DNA from: Isoetes taiwanensis
Lineage: Eukaryota > Streptophyta > Lycopodiopsida > Isoetales > Isoetaceae
NCBI GenBank assembly: GCA_021234155.1
Contig: JAJEKV010000024.1
Span: forward strand, 11,692,913 to 11,756,912
DNA: 64,000 nucleotides
Direction: 5' to 3'
In this document: in pieces, positions 43,020-56,254 of the stretch
Layout of the letters: each line of letters starts with the position of its first letter
How positions within the stretch are numbered: the first letter of the stretch is position 1
Program-made: the position numbers and the translations under genes
The notes under the pieces: generated by a model
Database searches by the model: none
Told to the model about the DNA's origin: nothing
The model's input: only the letters and a program-made list of their open reading frames with translations

Positions 43020-43519
43020 CACTACAAGGGATAGTCGACGTCCAACGGCCGCTGACGTCGAAAAACGGCGAATTCGCCGTCGAACATCGGCGACATCGTC
43101 GTTCAACGGCGACTTAACGTCGTTCGGCGTCGTTCAACGACGCTTTTCGGTGGCGTGTCGGATTGGCTGCGTGGCATGGTATGCGCCGCTGGCGCGGCGA
43201 ACTGCGCGTCAAAACCGCGCGTCGGTGGGCGTCGTTGAACGGCGTCTCCTGGCGGCGTGGCTTTCCCACCGGTGCGTGGCTTGCGACATGCCGGTACGGG
43301 CATGCCGTGTTACGCCATCGTCGACATGACGTCGTTGAGCGGCGACTAAAAATCTGACGTGACCCGGTCGGCAAATTGGCTTTGCGACATGCGGTACACG
43401 CCAAAAGTACGACGCCTAAAATATCCGACGTGGCAGCAATTTTGCCAGCGTGGCCGGCATCGTCCCGCCACGCTATTGTCCGGCAGATGCCACGTAAACA
43501 GCGTCGTTTAACGTCACTA
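43020..43519. repeat. Left subterminal region of the CACTA element
   Basis: GC-rich sequence with many CGTCG/CGACG motifs in both orientations, including GTCGTTCAACGACG-type palindromes. It mirrors the right subterminal region at 59488-59893. Open frames here are by-products of composition. Confidence 0.75.
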
Positions 43520-43569
43520 TTTTTTTTTTTTTTTTTTTTTTTTGGAAAAAAAAAAAAAAAAAAAAAAAA
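43520..43569. repeat. Poly(T)-poly(A) inverted homopolymers
   Basis: About 23 T followed by GG and about 25 A. This would form a hairpin and separates the left subterminal region from the tandem array. Confidence 0.9.
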
Positions 43570-43589
43570 TTTATCTTGACGTCGCTTAT

Positions 43590-46500
43590 CGTTTGGAATG
43601 CCAAAATTACCCTATGGACTAAGTTACACTGTTAGGTTTTGCAAAAACGACACACTTACGCCCCTACATTGCGGTATTCAACGACCACCTCCTAAGCCAA
43701 TTGACTACGAGTGTGTTGGACATAAGATAGTTTGGCGCTTCTTGAAAGGGTGGCCTTCCGGCCACAAAACTTGGTCCCTAGGGCAATGTCGGCGCTCGAG
43801 TCCATTGGCGAGCGAATCACGGTTCCGGAGAGGGAAAGTTGCCCGTCCGTCGCCCGGGGCCTCCGGAGAGGACTTTTTAGGGCAAGCTGCCCAGGGTGGT
43901 TTTAGGGTCCGTGCTCAAGGCGTCAACACCCCCCTCTACGCCAAGACACGGCGCCAAGGTCCTAGTCGAATCACGAGAAGGATAGAGCCTCAAACGTAAA
44001 CCCTATGAGTTGCCGTGTTCTAGCGGGGTTTGCGTTTTGGGTGCCGAAGTTTTGGTCTTTTGCACTTGGGGCGTGGCCGATCACATGCGCTTGAGAACGC
44101 GAAGCAAGGGAACCGGCAGAATGGAGTTTGGACTGTACTCCTCCCGTTGTGGCGGTTAGAAGTCAAGGCCCACTTTTGCGGTAGCAAGACATTCGTAAAT
44201 TCGTAATTAATGCATAGTAACGGACTTAAATTCTGATTTTTGTCAACGAGCTTCCTAAGTCATCGCCAACATACAGGCCAACTTTCAAAAATTTTGGATA
44301 AGGTTTAGATCAAATAGTTTGCATTAGAAATCCGCCCACGGCAGCCTTTGTTGTTGGGCAGCCGAGCTGGCACATTTGCCCAAGTCAAACAAGGCCAGGA
44401 CCTTGCAAGGCCTCCTCATTAGAGGGGAGAGTCCGAACCCCAGGAGGCGAGCCCCAAAAAGCTTCCCGAGGCAGCATTTCCTGGCAGCGCTCCGCCGGGG
44501 GGGCGTACGCTAAAGACCACACTCCCGGATCTCGGTTCCCGTATCCGACGTTGAATCCTTTGTTCAAGGAACCTGGTCCGAGAAGGTCCAAAAAAATCCA
44601 ACATCCGTCCGGGAGAACATATCAAACCGCGAAGTGTCCTGCGGGCGACAGTGTACAAACCAAAGTGTTTTGTCGTTCGAACATTGCGGAGGCTCCGAAA
44701 TGCCGATCCGACTTCGCCACATCGTCCGGAATGCCAAAATTACCCTAAAGATCAAGTTACACGATCAGTTTTGCAAAAGAAAGAAACACTTACGCCCTAC
44801 ATTGTAGTATTCAGCAGCCACCTCCTAGGCCAATTGATTACGAGTGTGTTGCACATGAGATAGTTTGGCGCTTCTTCGAGAAGGGGTGGGCTTCTGGCCA
44901 CAAAACTTGGTCCCTAGGGCAATGTCGACGTTCTGAGTCCATTGGCAGAGACAGATCACGGTTCCGGAGAGGGGAAGTTGCCCGTCCGTCGCCAGGGCCT
45001 TCGGGAGAGGAATTTTGGGGCAAGCTGCTTCTGGTGGTTTTTAGGGTCCGTGCTCAAGCGTCAACACCCCCCACGTCAAGACACGGCAAGAAGGTCCTAG
45101 TCAAATCGACAAGGATAGAGCCTCCTCGAAACGTAAACCCTATGAGTTGCCGTGTTCTAGCGGGGTTTGCGTTTTGGGTGCCGAAGTTTTGGTCTTTTGC
45201 ACTTGGGGCGTGGCCGATCACATCGCTTGAGAACGCTTGAAGCAAGGGAAGCCCGGCGGAATGGAGTTTGGACCTGTACTCCTCCCGTTGTGGCAGTTAG
45301 AAGTCAAGGCCCGCTTTTGCAGTAGCAAGACATTCGTAAATTCGTAATTAATGCATAGTATGGACTTAAATTCTGATTTTTTGTCAGCTAGCTTCCTAAG
45401 TCATCGCCAACATACAGGCCAACTTTCAAAAATTTTGGATATGGTTTAGATCAAATAGTTTGCACTAGAACGGTCCGGGCAGCCTGTTGTTGGGCAGCCG
45501 AAGCCGCACACTTGCCCAAGTCAAACAAGGCCAGGACCTTGCAAGGCCTCCTCATTAGAGGGGAGAGTCCGAACCCCAGGAGGCGAGCCCCAAAAAGCTT
45601 CCCGAGGCAGCCTTTCCTGGCAGCGCTCCGCCGGGGGGGCGTACGCTAAAGACCACACTCCCGGATCTCGGTTCCCGTATCCGACCGTTGAATCCTTTGT
45701 TCCAGGAACCTGGTCCGAGAAGGTCCAAAAAAATCCAACATCCGTCCGGGAGAACATATCAAACCCGCGTCGCCCCGCAGCGGCAGTAGAAACCAAAGTG
45801 TTTTGTCGTTCGGACATTGCGGAGGCTCCGAAATGCCGATCCGACTTCGCCACATCGTCCGGAATGCCAAAATTACCCTAGGGACCAAGTTATACGGTCA
45901 GTTTTGCAAAAGAAACAAACACTTACGCCCTACATTGCAGTATTCAGCAGCCACCTCCTAGGCCAATTGACTACGAGTGTGTTGCACATGAGATAGTTTG
46001 GCGCTTCTTCGAGAAGGGGTGGGCTTCTGGCCACAAAACTTGGTCCCTAGGGCAATGTCGACGTTCTGAGTCCATTGGCAGAGACAGATCACGGTTCCGG
46101 AGAGGGGAAGTTGCCCGTCCGTCGCCAGGGCCTTCGGGAGAGGACTTTTGGGGCAAGCTGCTTCCGGGTGGTTTTTAGGGTCCGTGCTCTGGCGTCAACA
46201 CCCCCCCTCTACGTCAAGACACGGCGCAAGGTCCTAGTCAAATCTGACAAGCATAGAGCCTCCGAAACGTAAACCCTATGAGTTGCCAGGTTCTAGCAGG
46301 GTTTGCGTTTTGGGTGCTGAGTTTTGGTCTTTTGCACTTGGGACGTGGCCGATCACATGCGCTTGAGAACGCCAAGCAAGGGGCCCGACGGAATGGAGTT
46401 TGGACCTGTACTCCTCCCGTTGTGGCGGTTAGAAGTCAAGGGCCGCTTTTGCGGTAGCAAGACATTAAATAAATTCGTAATTAATGCATAGTACGGACTT

Positions 46501-49500
46501 AAATTCTGATTTTTGTCGGCTAGCTTCCTAAGTCATCGCCAACATACAGGCCAACTTTCAAAAATTTTGGATATGGTTTAGATCAAATAGTTTGCACTAG
46601 AACGGTCCGGGCAGCTTGTTGTTGGGCGGTCGGCACACACTTGCCCAAGTCAAACAAGGCGGACCTTGCAAGGCCTCCTCATTAGAGGGGAGAGTCCAGA
46701 ACCCGTGAGGCGAGCCCCAAAAAAGCTTCCCCGAGGCGACCTTTCTGGCGGCTCGCCCGGGCGTGCGCGCTAAAGACCACACTCCCGATCTCGGTTCCGT
46801 GTCCGACCGTTGAATCCTTTGTTCGGGGAACCTGGTCCAAAATCCAACATCCGTCCGGAGAACATATCAAACCGCTGGGCGTCTAGCGAGCGGCGACAGT
46901 AGAAACCAAAGTGTTTTGTCGTTCGGACATTGCGGAGGCTCGAAATGCCGATCCGACTTCGCCACATCGTCCGAATGCCAAAATTACCCTAGGGACCAAG
47001 TTATACGGTCGGTTTGCAAAAGAAACAAACACTTACGCCCTACATTGCAGTATTCATTGGCAGACCACCTCCTAGGCCAATTGACTATTATGAGATAGTT
47101 TGGCTTCTTCGAGAAGGGGTGGGCTTCTGGCCACAAAACTTGGTCCCTAGGGCAATGTCGGCGTTCTCCGAGTCCATTGGCGAGACAGATCACCGGTTCG
47201 GGAGGGGAAGTTGCCCGTCCGTCGCCGGGGGCCTTCGAGAGGAATTTTGGGGCAAGCCGCTTCCGGGTGGTTTTAGGGTCCGTGCTCTCGGCGTCAACAC
47301 CCCCCCTCTACGTCAAGACACGGCGCAAGGTCCTAGTCAAATCTGACAAGGATAGAGCATCCGAAACGTAAACCCTATGAGTTGCCGTGTTCTAGCGAGG
47401 GGTTTGCGTTTTGGGTGCCGAAGTTTTGGTCTTTTGCACTTGGGGCGTGGCCGATCACATGCAGCGAGAACGCGAAGCAAGGGGGGAACCGACGGAATGG
47501 AGTTTGGACCTGTACTCCTCCGTTGTGGCGGTTAAAGTCAAGGGCAAAGCGATGAAGACATTAAGTAAATTCGTAATTAATGCATAGTACGGACTTAAAT
47601 TCTGATTTTTTGTCAGCTAGCTTCCTAAGTCATCGCCAACATACTGAGCCAACTTTCAAAAATTTTGGATAAGGTTTAGATCAAATAGTTTGCACTAGAA
47701 CGGTCCGGCAGCTTTGTTGTTGGGCAGCCGAGCCGCACACTTGCCCAAGTCAAACAAGGCCAGGACCTTGCAAGGCCTGCTCATTAGAGGGGAGAGTCCA
47801 GAACCCCGGAGGCGAGCCCCCAAAAGCTTCCCGAGGCACCTTTCTGGCGGCAGCTCGCCCACGGTGCGCTAAAGACCACACTCCCGGATCTCCGGTTCGT
47901 ATCCGACCGTTGAATCCTTTGTTCCGGGAACCTGGTCCGAGAAGGTCCAAAAATCCAACATCCGTCCCGGAGAACATATCAAATCGAGAAGCGTCTAGCG
48001 AGCGGCAAACAGAAACCAAAGTGTTTTGTCGTTCGGACATTGCGAGGCTCCGAATGCCGATCCGACTTCGCCACATCGTCCGAATGCCAAAATTACCCTA
48101 GGGACCAAGTTACACGGTCAGTTTTGCAAAAGAAAGAAACACTACGCCCTACATTGCGGTGATTGACCACCTCCTAGGCCAATTGACTACGAAAGTGTGT
48201 TGCACATGAGATAGTTTTGAAAACTTCGAGAAGGGGTGGGCTTCTGGCCACAAAACTTGGTCCCTAGGGCAATGTCGACGTTCTGAGTCCATTGGCAGAG
48301 ACAGATCACGGTTCCGGAGAGGGAAGTTGCCCGTCCGTCGCCAGGGCCTTCGGGAGAGGACTTTTGGGGCAAGCTGCTTCCGGGTGGTTTTTAGGGTCCG
48401 TGCTCTGGCGTCAACACCCCCCCTCTACGTCAAGACACGGCGCAAGGTCCTAGTCAAATCTGACAAGGATAGAGCCTCCGAAACGTAAACCCTATGAGTT
48501 GCCAGGTTCTAGCAGGGTTTGCGTTTTTGGGTGCCGAGTTTTGTCTTTTGCACTTGGGGCGTGGCCAATCACATGCGCTTGAGAAGCCAAGCAAGCAAGG
48601 AACCGGCGGAATGGAGTTTGGACCCAGATACTCCTCCCGTTGTGGCGGTTAGAAGTCAAGGGCGGCTTTTGCAAAGAGCAAGACATTCGTAAATTCGTAA
48701 TTAATGCATAGTACGGACTTAGATTCTGATTTTTTGTCGACTAGCTTCCTAAGTCATCGCCAACATACAGGCCAACTTTCAAAATTTTGGATATGGTTTA
48801 GATCAAATAGTTTGCACTAGAACGGTCCGGGCAGCTTGTTGTTGGCGGCGAAATGGCACACTTGCCCAAGTCAAACAAGGCGGGGATCTTGCAAGGCCTC
48901 CTCATTAGAGGGGAGAGTCCGAACCCGGGAGGCGCCAGCCCCAAAAAGCTTCCCCGACCTTTCTCAAGCCCGCGGGGCGACGCTAAAGACCACACTCCGG
49001 ATCTCGGTTCCCGTATCCGACCGTTGAATCCTTTGTTCCGGGGAACCTGGTCCGAGAAGGTCCAAAAATCCAACATCCGTCCCCGAGAACATATCAAACC
49101 GCTAAGGCGTCCCCGCGGCGGCAGTAGAAACCAAAGTGTTTTGTCGTTCGGACATTGCGGAGGTTCAAATGCCGATCCGACTTTCCACATCGTCCGGAAT
49201 GCCAAAATTACCCTAGGGACCAAGTTATACGGTCAGTTTTGCAAAAGAAACAAACACCTACGCCCTACATTGCAAAAGATTCAAACCCCACCTCCTAGCC
49301 AATTGACTATGAGATAGTTTGGCACTTCTTGAGAAGGGGTGGGCTTCGGCCACAAAAAACTTGGTCCCTAGGGCAATGTCGACGCTCAGTCCATTGGCGA
49401 GACAGATCCGCGGTTCCCGAGAGGGGAAGTTGCCCGGGTCCGTCGCCCGGAACCTTCGAGAGGAATTTTGGGGCAAGCCGCTTCGGGTGGTTTTTAGGGT

Positions 49501-50985
49501 CCGTGCTCGGCTTCAACACCCCCTCTACGCCAAGACACTTACAAGCAAGGTCCTAGTCAAATCTGACAAGGATAGAGCATCCAAACGTAAACCCTATGAG
49601 TTGCCGTGGGTTCTAGCGGGGTTTGCGTTTTGGGTGCCGAAGTTTGGTCTTTTGCACTTGGGGCGTGGCCGATCACATGCGATTGAACGCAGCGAAGCAA
49701 GGGGAACCCACGGAATGGAGTTTGGACTGTACTCCTCCCGTTGTGGCGGTTAGAAGTCAAGGGCCGCTTTTGCAGTAGCAAGACATTAAATAAATTCGTA
49801 ATTAATGCATAGTACGGACTTAAATTCTGATTTTTTGTCAGCTAGCTTCCTAAGTCATCGCCAACATACAAGGCCAACTTTCAAAAATTTTGGATAAGGT
49901 TTAGATCAAATAGTTTGCACTAGAACGGTCCGGGTTTGTTGTTGGGCAGCCGAGCACACACTTGCCCAAGTCAAACAAGGCCAGGACCTTGCAAGGCCTC
50001 CTCATTAGAGGGGAGAGTCCGAACCCCGTGAGGCGAGCCCCAAAAGCTTCCCCGAGGACCTTTCTGGCGGCCTTCCAGCCCGGGTGTACGCTAAAGGCCA
50101 CACTCGGGATCTCGGTTCTCGTATCCGGCCGTTGAATCCTTTGTTCCGGGAACCTGGTCCGAAGGTCCAAAAAATCCAACATCCGTCCGAGAACATATCA
50201 AACCGCCCGTCTGCGTCTACGGCGGCAGAAAACCAAAGTGTTTTGTCGTTCGGACATTGCGGAGGCTCCGAAATGCCGATCCGACTTCGCCACATCATCC
50301 GGAATGCCAAAATTACCCTAGGGACCAAGTTACACGGTCAGTTTTGCAAAAGAAAGAAACACTTACGCCTACATTGCAGTATTCAGCAGCCACCTCCTAG
50401 GCCAATTGACTACGAGTGTGTTGCACATGAGATAGTTTGGCGCTTCTTCGAGAAGGGGTGGGCTTCTGGCCACAAAACTTGGTCCCTAGGGCAATGTCGA
50501 CGTTCAGTCCATTGGCAGAGACAGATCACGGTTCCGGAGAGGGAAGTTGCCCGTCCGTCGCCAGGGCCCTTCTGGAGAGGACTTTTGGGGCAAAGCTGCC
50601 TCGGGGTGGTTTTAGGGTCCGTGCTCAAGGCGTCAACACCCCCTACGTCAAGACACGCCGCGCAAGGTCCTAGTCAAATCGACAAGCATAGAGCCTCCAA
50701 ACGTAAAACCCTATGAGTTGCCAAGTTCTAGCGGGGTTTGCGTTTTGGGTGCCGAAGTTTTGGTCTTTTGCACTTGGGGCGTGGCCAATCACATGCGATT
50801 GAGAACGCCAAGCAAAGGGAACTGACGGAATGGAGTTTGGACCTGTACTTCTCCCGTTGTGGCAGTTAGAAGTCAAGGCCCGCTTTTGCAGTAGCAAGAC
50901 ATTCGTAAATTCGTAATTAATGCATAGTACGGACTTAAATTCTGTTTTTTGTCAGCTAGCATCCTAAGTCATCGCCAACATACAG
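43590..50985. repeat. About 6.6 tandem copies of a 1.1-kb unit
   Basis: The marker CCAAAATTACCCTA occurs at about 43601, 44734, 45867, 46978, 48087, 49202 and 50307, giving periods of 1133, 1133, 1111, 1109, 1115 and 1105 bp. Other marks, such as TTGGTCCCTAGGGCAATGTC and GCACTTGGGGCGTGGCC, recur with the same spacing. Copies are very similar apart from short differences concentrated at CAG/CTG-like positions. Open frames of 60-210 codons are not conserved between units, so the array is treated as non-coding satellite-like DNA inside the CACTA element. Confidence 0.92.
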
Positions 50986-50992
50986 GCATGTT

Positions 50993-52305
50993 GAGATAAA
51001 CTACATCTTCGCATGTTGGTAGGGTATTAGTTCTCATAGCAGGGGACAAAATTAAAAATATATATATACAAGAAAATTAATACGTCCTACAACGCATTGT
51101 TCCAGTTTTAGCATGTTCTTACGGTGTAAGGCCCTATAGTGCTCTAGATAACCAACGATTCTACTGAGATTCTCTTAGATTCTCCTAGATTCTCTTAGAA
51201 TTTTCTATTTTGATTGAGGTGCTTACCCATGAGCATTTAAAACCTTCTAAAATAATCTATTTTGGATCTGTGCAATATTTTTAAAACATTTTCTATTTTT
51301 AGACTAAGGCGCTTGCCCTGAGCATCTAGAATCTTTTTTTTTTCAAGATTTATATTGTACACCTTTATTATAAAACATTTTAGAACATTTTATTGTCGCT
51401 CTTTGCAAAATATTAAAAAAACTCTAAGATTTCATCAAGATTTTCTTAGATTCCCTTAGATATTATGAAGATTCCCTTAGATTCAATTAGATTTTAAGAG
51501 ATTCCGTTAGACTTGTATATTTTCCTAGATTCTCTTACAATTTATGAGATTTCCTTATATTCCCTTTAATTCTCTTGGATTCCCTTACATTCTAGAAATT
51601 TCTAGAACATTTTAGAACTTTCTGGAACATTTTGAAACTTTCAAAACATCCTAGAATATCATAGTCTATTTTATCTTAATTACAACATTACGCTTAAGTA
51701 TATTTGAAACATAATTTTTTCATAGAATTAATGCTTGGTCTAGTGGTTAGAGTGGGGGGTTTGGGGGGTTGAGGACCAGGGTTCGAATCCCCCCAATAAC
51801 ATAAAAAATTTTAAAAGCCTTTCCTTAAGGAACGAGCATTTAATATGAGCCTTAGGATCTTAGACTCGATCAACGATCAAGATCTCACCATATAAAAGCA
51901 ATATGAGCCGTAGGATCTATTACATATTATTCCCAAAGCCACGTGGACCGTACGATGTGTCCCCAAGTGAGACGTCGGATCTTGGACCGACGGTCAGGAT
52001 CAGATCAATCTGGACTGTAGGACCGCGGTACACATATTATATGTAAACTCCCAGACCATCTGGGCCGTAGGATATGTTCCAAACCCACGTGAGCCGTCGG
52101 ATCTCGAACGGACGGTCGGATAAGCACGAAACATAAGAACATATATAGATCAGATATGTCGTCGTAACAAGCGAACACGTAGCTACATATACTATTGGTG
52201 GAAACCTAACCTTTTTAAATCTAACAAAATAAAATTTTAAGATAAACTACATCTTTGCATGTTGGTAAGGTATTAGTTATCGTAGCAGGTAAGGTATTAC
52301 TAGTT
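50993..52305. repeat. Segment bounded by 40-bp direct repeats
   Basis: GATAAACTACATCTTCGCAT and its continuation (GTTGGTAGGGTATTAGTT) at 50995-51035 recur at about 52242-52282. The segment between (1.2 kb) holds GATTCTCTTAGATTC-type repeats (51165-51600), a tRNA-like piece and repeated GCCGTAGGATC motifs (51850-52120). It could be an insertion or a duplication within the CACTA element; no LTR structure was shown. Confidence 0.55.
51730..51797 (+). other. tRNA-like Pol III promoter segment (SINE head or tRNA fossil)
   Basis: A-box-like TGGTCTAGTGGTTAGAG and B-box-like GGTTCGAATCC are spaced as in tRNA genes. The predicted acceptor ends do not pair and the T stem is imperfect, so it is not called as a functional tRNA. 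A tRNA-derived SINE is the likelier origin. Confidence 0.55.
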
Positions 52306-52449
52306 ATCATCATCGTATTATATACCTCATAGCTCAACGGATGTACCACAAAACATTGAACATTTTCATGGTGGTATATTTCATAACTTTAATGGGTGTA
52401 GCAAGTCAAATAAACCCCTATCCAGTTAAATAAACCCATGTACATGCAT

Positions 52450-52600
52450 TCTATACTATTTAAAAAAAAAAAAAAAATAATAATTTTTTTTTTTGGTCGT
52501 CGTAAAAAAAAAAAAACGTCGTTACAAACGTCGTTCAACGACGTTTTTTGTCGTCGTTTAACGACGTCGATCACGGCGTCGTTAAACGACGACTGCGGAT
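52450..52600. repeat. Internal cluster of CACTA-subterminal-like motifs with homopolymers
   Basis: Poly(A)/poly(T) runs (52458-52513) are followed by dense GTCGTTCAACGACG and GTCGTTTAACGACG palindromes to 52596, like those at the element's two ends. No CACTA terminus is seen next to them, so they may mark a rearranged or composite element. Confidence 0.65.
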
Positions 52601-53135
52601 TTAAATCGAAACAAAGGCAATCCCGCGCTTATTTTCGAAAGCAAGCAAAGCTTATGGAGGAGCGTTTTTTTTGAGGCGATTTTCGGGCGCGGATCTACTT
52701 TGGGGGTCTATTCTAAGTGTAAGACAAGCTTCATAAGGTATGTGCGGATCAACCAACTCGTTTTTGAATCTAAACTTGTTTTTGGGTAGATTTAGGGCTT
52801 TTTGTATTTGTTGTTTGTTCTTCCTTCAACCTTCATTCTTCTTCTTCCATTCTTGCATCCTTCTTCCATACATATTCTTCCATTCCCTTTGTCATCTTCT
52901 TCTTCGATTCTTCCTCCTCTTGCGCTTCATCTTCTTCGTATTCTTCCTCCCCATTTTCGGGTTCCTCCTCTTCTTCTTAGCCTTTTCTTCTTCGGAATTC
53001 TTCCATTCTTCTTCTAATTTTTTTCCCATCTAAGAAGGCGTCGTTAAAAGATCAGCGAGACCCTTCTTCTTTCAAAATTTTTCCTTATTAGTTGTTTTAT
53101 ACTATTTCTTTCTAATCATTGAATTTTTTGTTTTG
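52601..53135 (+). other. Possible transcription-start region in the CACTA element
   Basis: The internal subterminal-like cluster leads into a C/T-rich stretch (52800-53030, CTTCTTC repeats) like a plant 5' UTR or leader, then possible small exons. Open frames here are low-complexity Phe/Ser/Leu-rich and are not called. Confidence 0.3.
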
Positions 53136-53440
53136 CATGTACACTCCTAGCAAAATGTGTTGTTCTTGCAAAACAAGTTGGCACCTCTTCCAGGTAAGGA
53201 TTTAATTTTTTCAATACGCTAATAAAATACTAATGCTTTATTTAGGTTAAATTGTTATCCAAGAAGGGGCGTCATTGAAACCACCCTCCCCATTGATTTT
53301 CCATATTTTTTTTTTTTCCTTTAAGTTGTTTATTTATACTAATATTTTACTAATCATTGAATTTATTGTTTTGCATGTACACTCCTAGCAAATGCGTTGT
53401 TTGTGCAAAACAACTTTGCCACCTTGTACCAGGTAAGCAT
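53120..53440 (+). repeat. Duplicated exon-like unit, period about 240 bp
   Basis: TTTTGCATGTACACTCCTAG, a 44-45-base segment starting CAAAATG or CAAATGC, and CCAG|GTAAG occur twice (about 53132-53200 and 53370-53438). Each looks like acceptor, micro-exon and donor. It may be a remnant of an intron-rich CACTA transcript. Translation was not established. Confidence 0.45.
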
Positions 53441-53679
53441 TTAATTTTCAATATGCTTAATGTATTGATTAATGTATTTAGCTTAATTTATTGATTAATG
53501 TATTTAGCTAAAAAAATTGGGGCTTCATTTATTTTTGTATTTTTTTAATATATTTAAGCGACATCATTTAATGACGTTAAAATCTTATATTTCTTTATTG
53601 GTTAAATTCATTTTATAGGCTTTAAATTAAATGTATTAACTTCATTCATAATAAATGTATTATTATTATTTTTTTCAAT

Positions 53680-53681
<2 letters not shown>

Positions 53682-53715
<34 letters not shown>
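53682..53715. repeat. Poly(A) run before direct repeat A
   Basis: About 33 A residues directly preceding the 2.5-kb repeat. A similar run follows the second copy at 59461. Confidence 0.9.
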
Positions 53716-53720
<5 letters not shown>

Positions 53721-56254
53721 TATAATCTGATCAACAGACTTTTACCTTCCATGGACTTTTGCAAAGACCACTTCGGGCCAATATGCAGCCTTAAGCCAAA
53801 ACAGGTGTAAATTTGACTTAAGCCTTAAAAATGGTTAACTTTTATCATCGCAAAAGAAATTACCATATTCTATAACAAAAAACAATCTCCTTTTGTCAAT
53901 TCAATTAAATTTATTCAGTCAATACATCATGTTTACCTTTAGGAAAGTTAAGAATCGACTCTAGAACAGATAAAAAAATAAAGTTTAGAAGTTTCTTTAT
54001 CTTCCAAATCAACACCATAGAGTGCTCAGCAGATTTGTCAAAAACATATATCTTCAATGTCATCTCGTCTTGTCTTGTAGCTTTTCCAACTTGAATGGGA
54101 AAACACACACAGGAGCAAGAAATCCCGTTACCTGCAGTGAAACCAGAGGACAGTTAGCCTTAGAAGGGTAAGAGCCTAAGTCACTAACAGGTAAGCTTTA
54201 GATTTCTTGAGCTTTTCGCCCTTCACCTTGCATGTAATCATAAACATAATAGATAGGTATTTTTCCAGCTAAGAGTGTCCAACATAACTCTGCCCTAACT
54301 ATTTAACCTACATGCATCCATTAAATTAGCATGCATGCGAAGAAGTTAATTTGAACTATCATGATGGTGAGGTCTGGAAGCTCCTATACAAGAGCAATCT
54401 GATCCAGTCATGATCATCCTTGTCATCAGGTCAGCCATAAAGTTTCATCCTGCATCAGCCTATTATCTGCGCAAACATGCGATATTATTCACATTTTAAC
54501 CATGCATTTAGATGTTAAGAATACCCTATTGTAACATACTTCTAAGTTTGCAAGATAGACCATCTATTTAACATCACATCTTATGCCTTTTTCGGGTTTA
54601 ACCATAGAATAACCGTGGGTTTAGTGCGGATCGCCTAATTAGCACGAGAATCCTCACAAAAGCTTGTGCCGGTCATCTTGTCACAAACAAATTCAAAAAA
54701 GCTATCTACATTAGATTAGCCTACATGCTGCCATCCTAAAGAAAAGCTTGTCAAATCTGTTGTCATTTTACATCGATTGCCTTGATCTTTATGCAACAAC
54801 TATCGAGTCCGAATATGGATATCCAACGATAATTATTACGTGTCAAATTATACATCCTATCATAAACTAGGGAGTTCAATACCATATTATCCTTTCTGCT
54901 GCCTAAACTAGGGTAGCAACTATAAAAGATCCACTAGATCGATGACTTTACATTGTACAATAGCTCACCCAAATAGCTTTATCATTATTTAAAACATACA
55001 TTTCTTAGAAGCATTCAATAAATGAAAGTAATCAGACACGAGAGGCCCTTTGTGCCGACAATATTGCCTTGACCTTTTGTGTTGGTCGTTTTGCTTTTCC
55101 ACATGGAGTATACTCTTGGTACTTTTATGCACATCATCGGACTCTTGCATAGATCTAGAATTTCCAAAACATCTTGAGCTATATGGATTGAGCACACTTT
55201 CTTCAATGATAAAGTTGGATATATGATCGCATTAATACACATCCTTCAATGCCAAAGGCGGATCTAAATTCCCCTTAGGAGTTGCCAGCGTGTTATCGGG
55301 GAGTTACCAGCGTGTTACCACCGCATGAACAGATCAACATATCCGATCTTGGGCACTCTTTTTCTCATCTACATGTTCTTCCACATATCTTGAGTTTTTA
55401 CGCTAGACCTTTTGCATTGCTAGCCTGATCGCATGTTCCAAACTTTTAAGATAAATTCACATTTAAATACTCTATACTCCCTTTTAAAAGCCAAAATCGT
55501 TATTGAGCATCAACACGGCAAGTCTTTATCTCTACTCAAAGTGCATTCAAGGAAATTCAAGAAATAACATAATCTAAAGCTTCCGACACGGCAAGCTTGA
55601 TCTTATGAGCCCATGCCTTGTCTTTGTTGTGCTTATAATCCTGCCCCGAGGCTCAAAGATCGTGTGATCTTGCGGACCAGCCATTTCCTCAACCCGTTTA
55701 AGTAGCAACATGGATGCTTCCGACCCATATTATGATCTAAACAACGGATCTTTGATAAGCAAATTAGCGAGAAGAATCAACGCCGGATTTTACATCCATC
55801 CTTAACAAATGGTCCGCGCCTATTAGGTCATGAGATCTCCTCCGATAATTATACCTAATTTTACTTTCTTTTTGCCTTGATAAACATCCTGGTCGAAACC
55901 CTAATTCAAAATCCAATTACATTATATTTCCATATAGTCATTTCTTAAGCATGCCATGTCTTTCCCCATGGCTTTGTAAAACTTAAAATTGATCCTCCAA
56001 GTTGAACTATAACTTGGTTTTAATTTTATCTTTTCTAGCCTTTAAAGGTCATGATCAACAAGCCTCCAAATGTTTCTTTTGTCAATTTTGGGTTCAATAT
56101 ATGAACCAAGAATATCCATATCTTTGGAACCACTGCTTGGAAAATCAGCTAATAGGGCGCATTAAATTATGTCTTGGCCAAAAAACCACCATGTTCTTTA
56201 ATATTTTCAACATCAAATTGTACATGCATTCCCCCAGTAGTTATAATAAAAAAA
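53716..56254. repeat. 2.5-kb direct repeat, copy A
   Basis: Matches 56936-59464 over its whole length. The first 750 bp look identical. Beyond about 54475 the copies differ at short sites where copy B has CAG or CTG and copy A has CGA, ACG or CGG. Open frames (for example 53911-54108 minus) are repeated in both copies but show no recognised domain. Confidence 0.93.

Noticed and set aside
43598-50897. Open frames of 60-210 codons in the 1.1-kb array as a gene family
   Set aside because: The frames shift or break from unit to unit at the variable sites, occur on both strands, and show no conserved start or domain. They follow from GC-rich tandem repetition.
43590-50985. CRISPR-like or rRNA-type tandem array
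   Set aside because: The period is 1.1 kb without short repeats and spacers, and no rRNA sequence is present. It lies inside a plant CACTA element.
51730-51797. Functional tRNA gene
   Set aside because: A and B boxes are present, but the acceptor ends do not pair and the T stem is imperfect.
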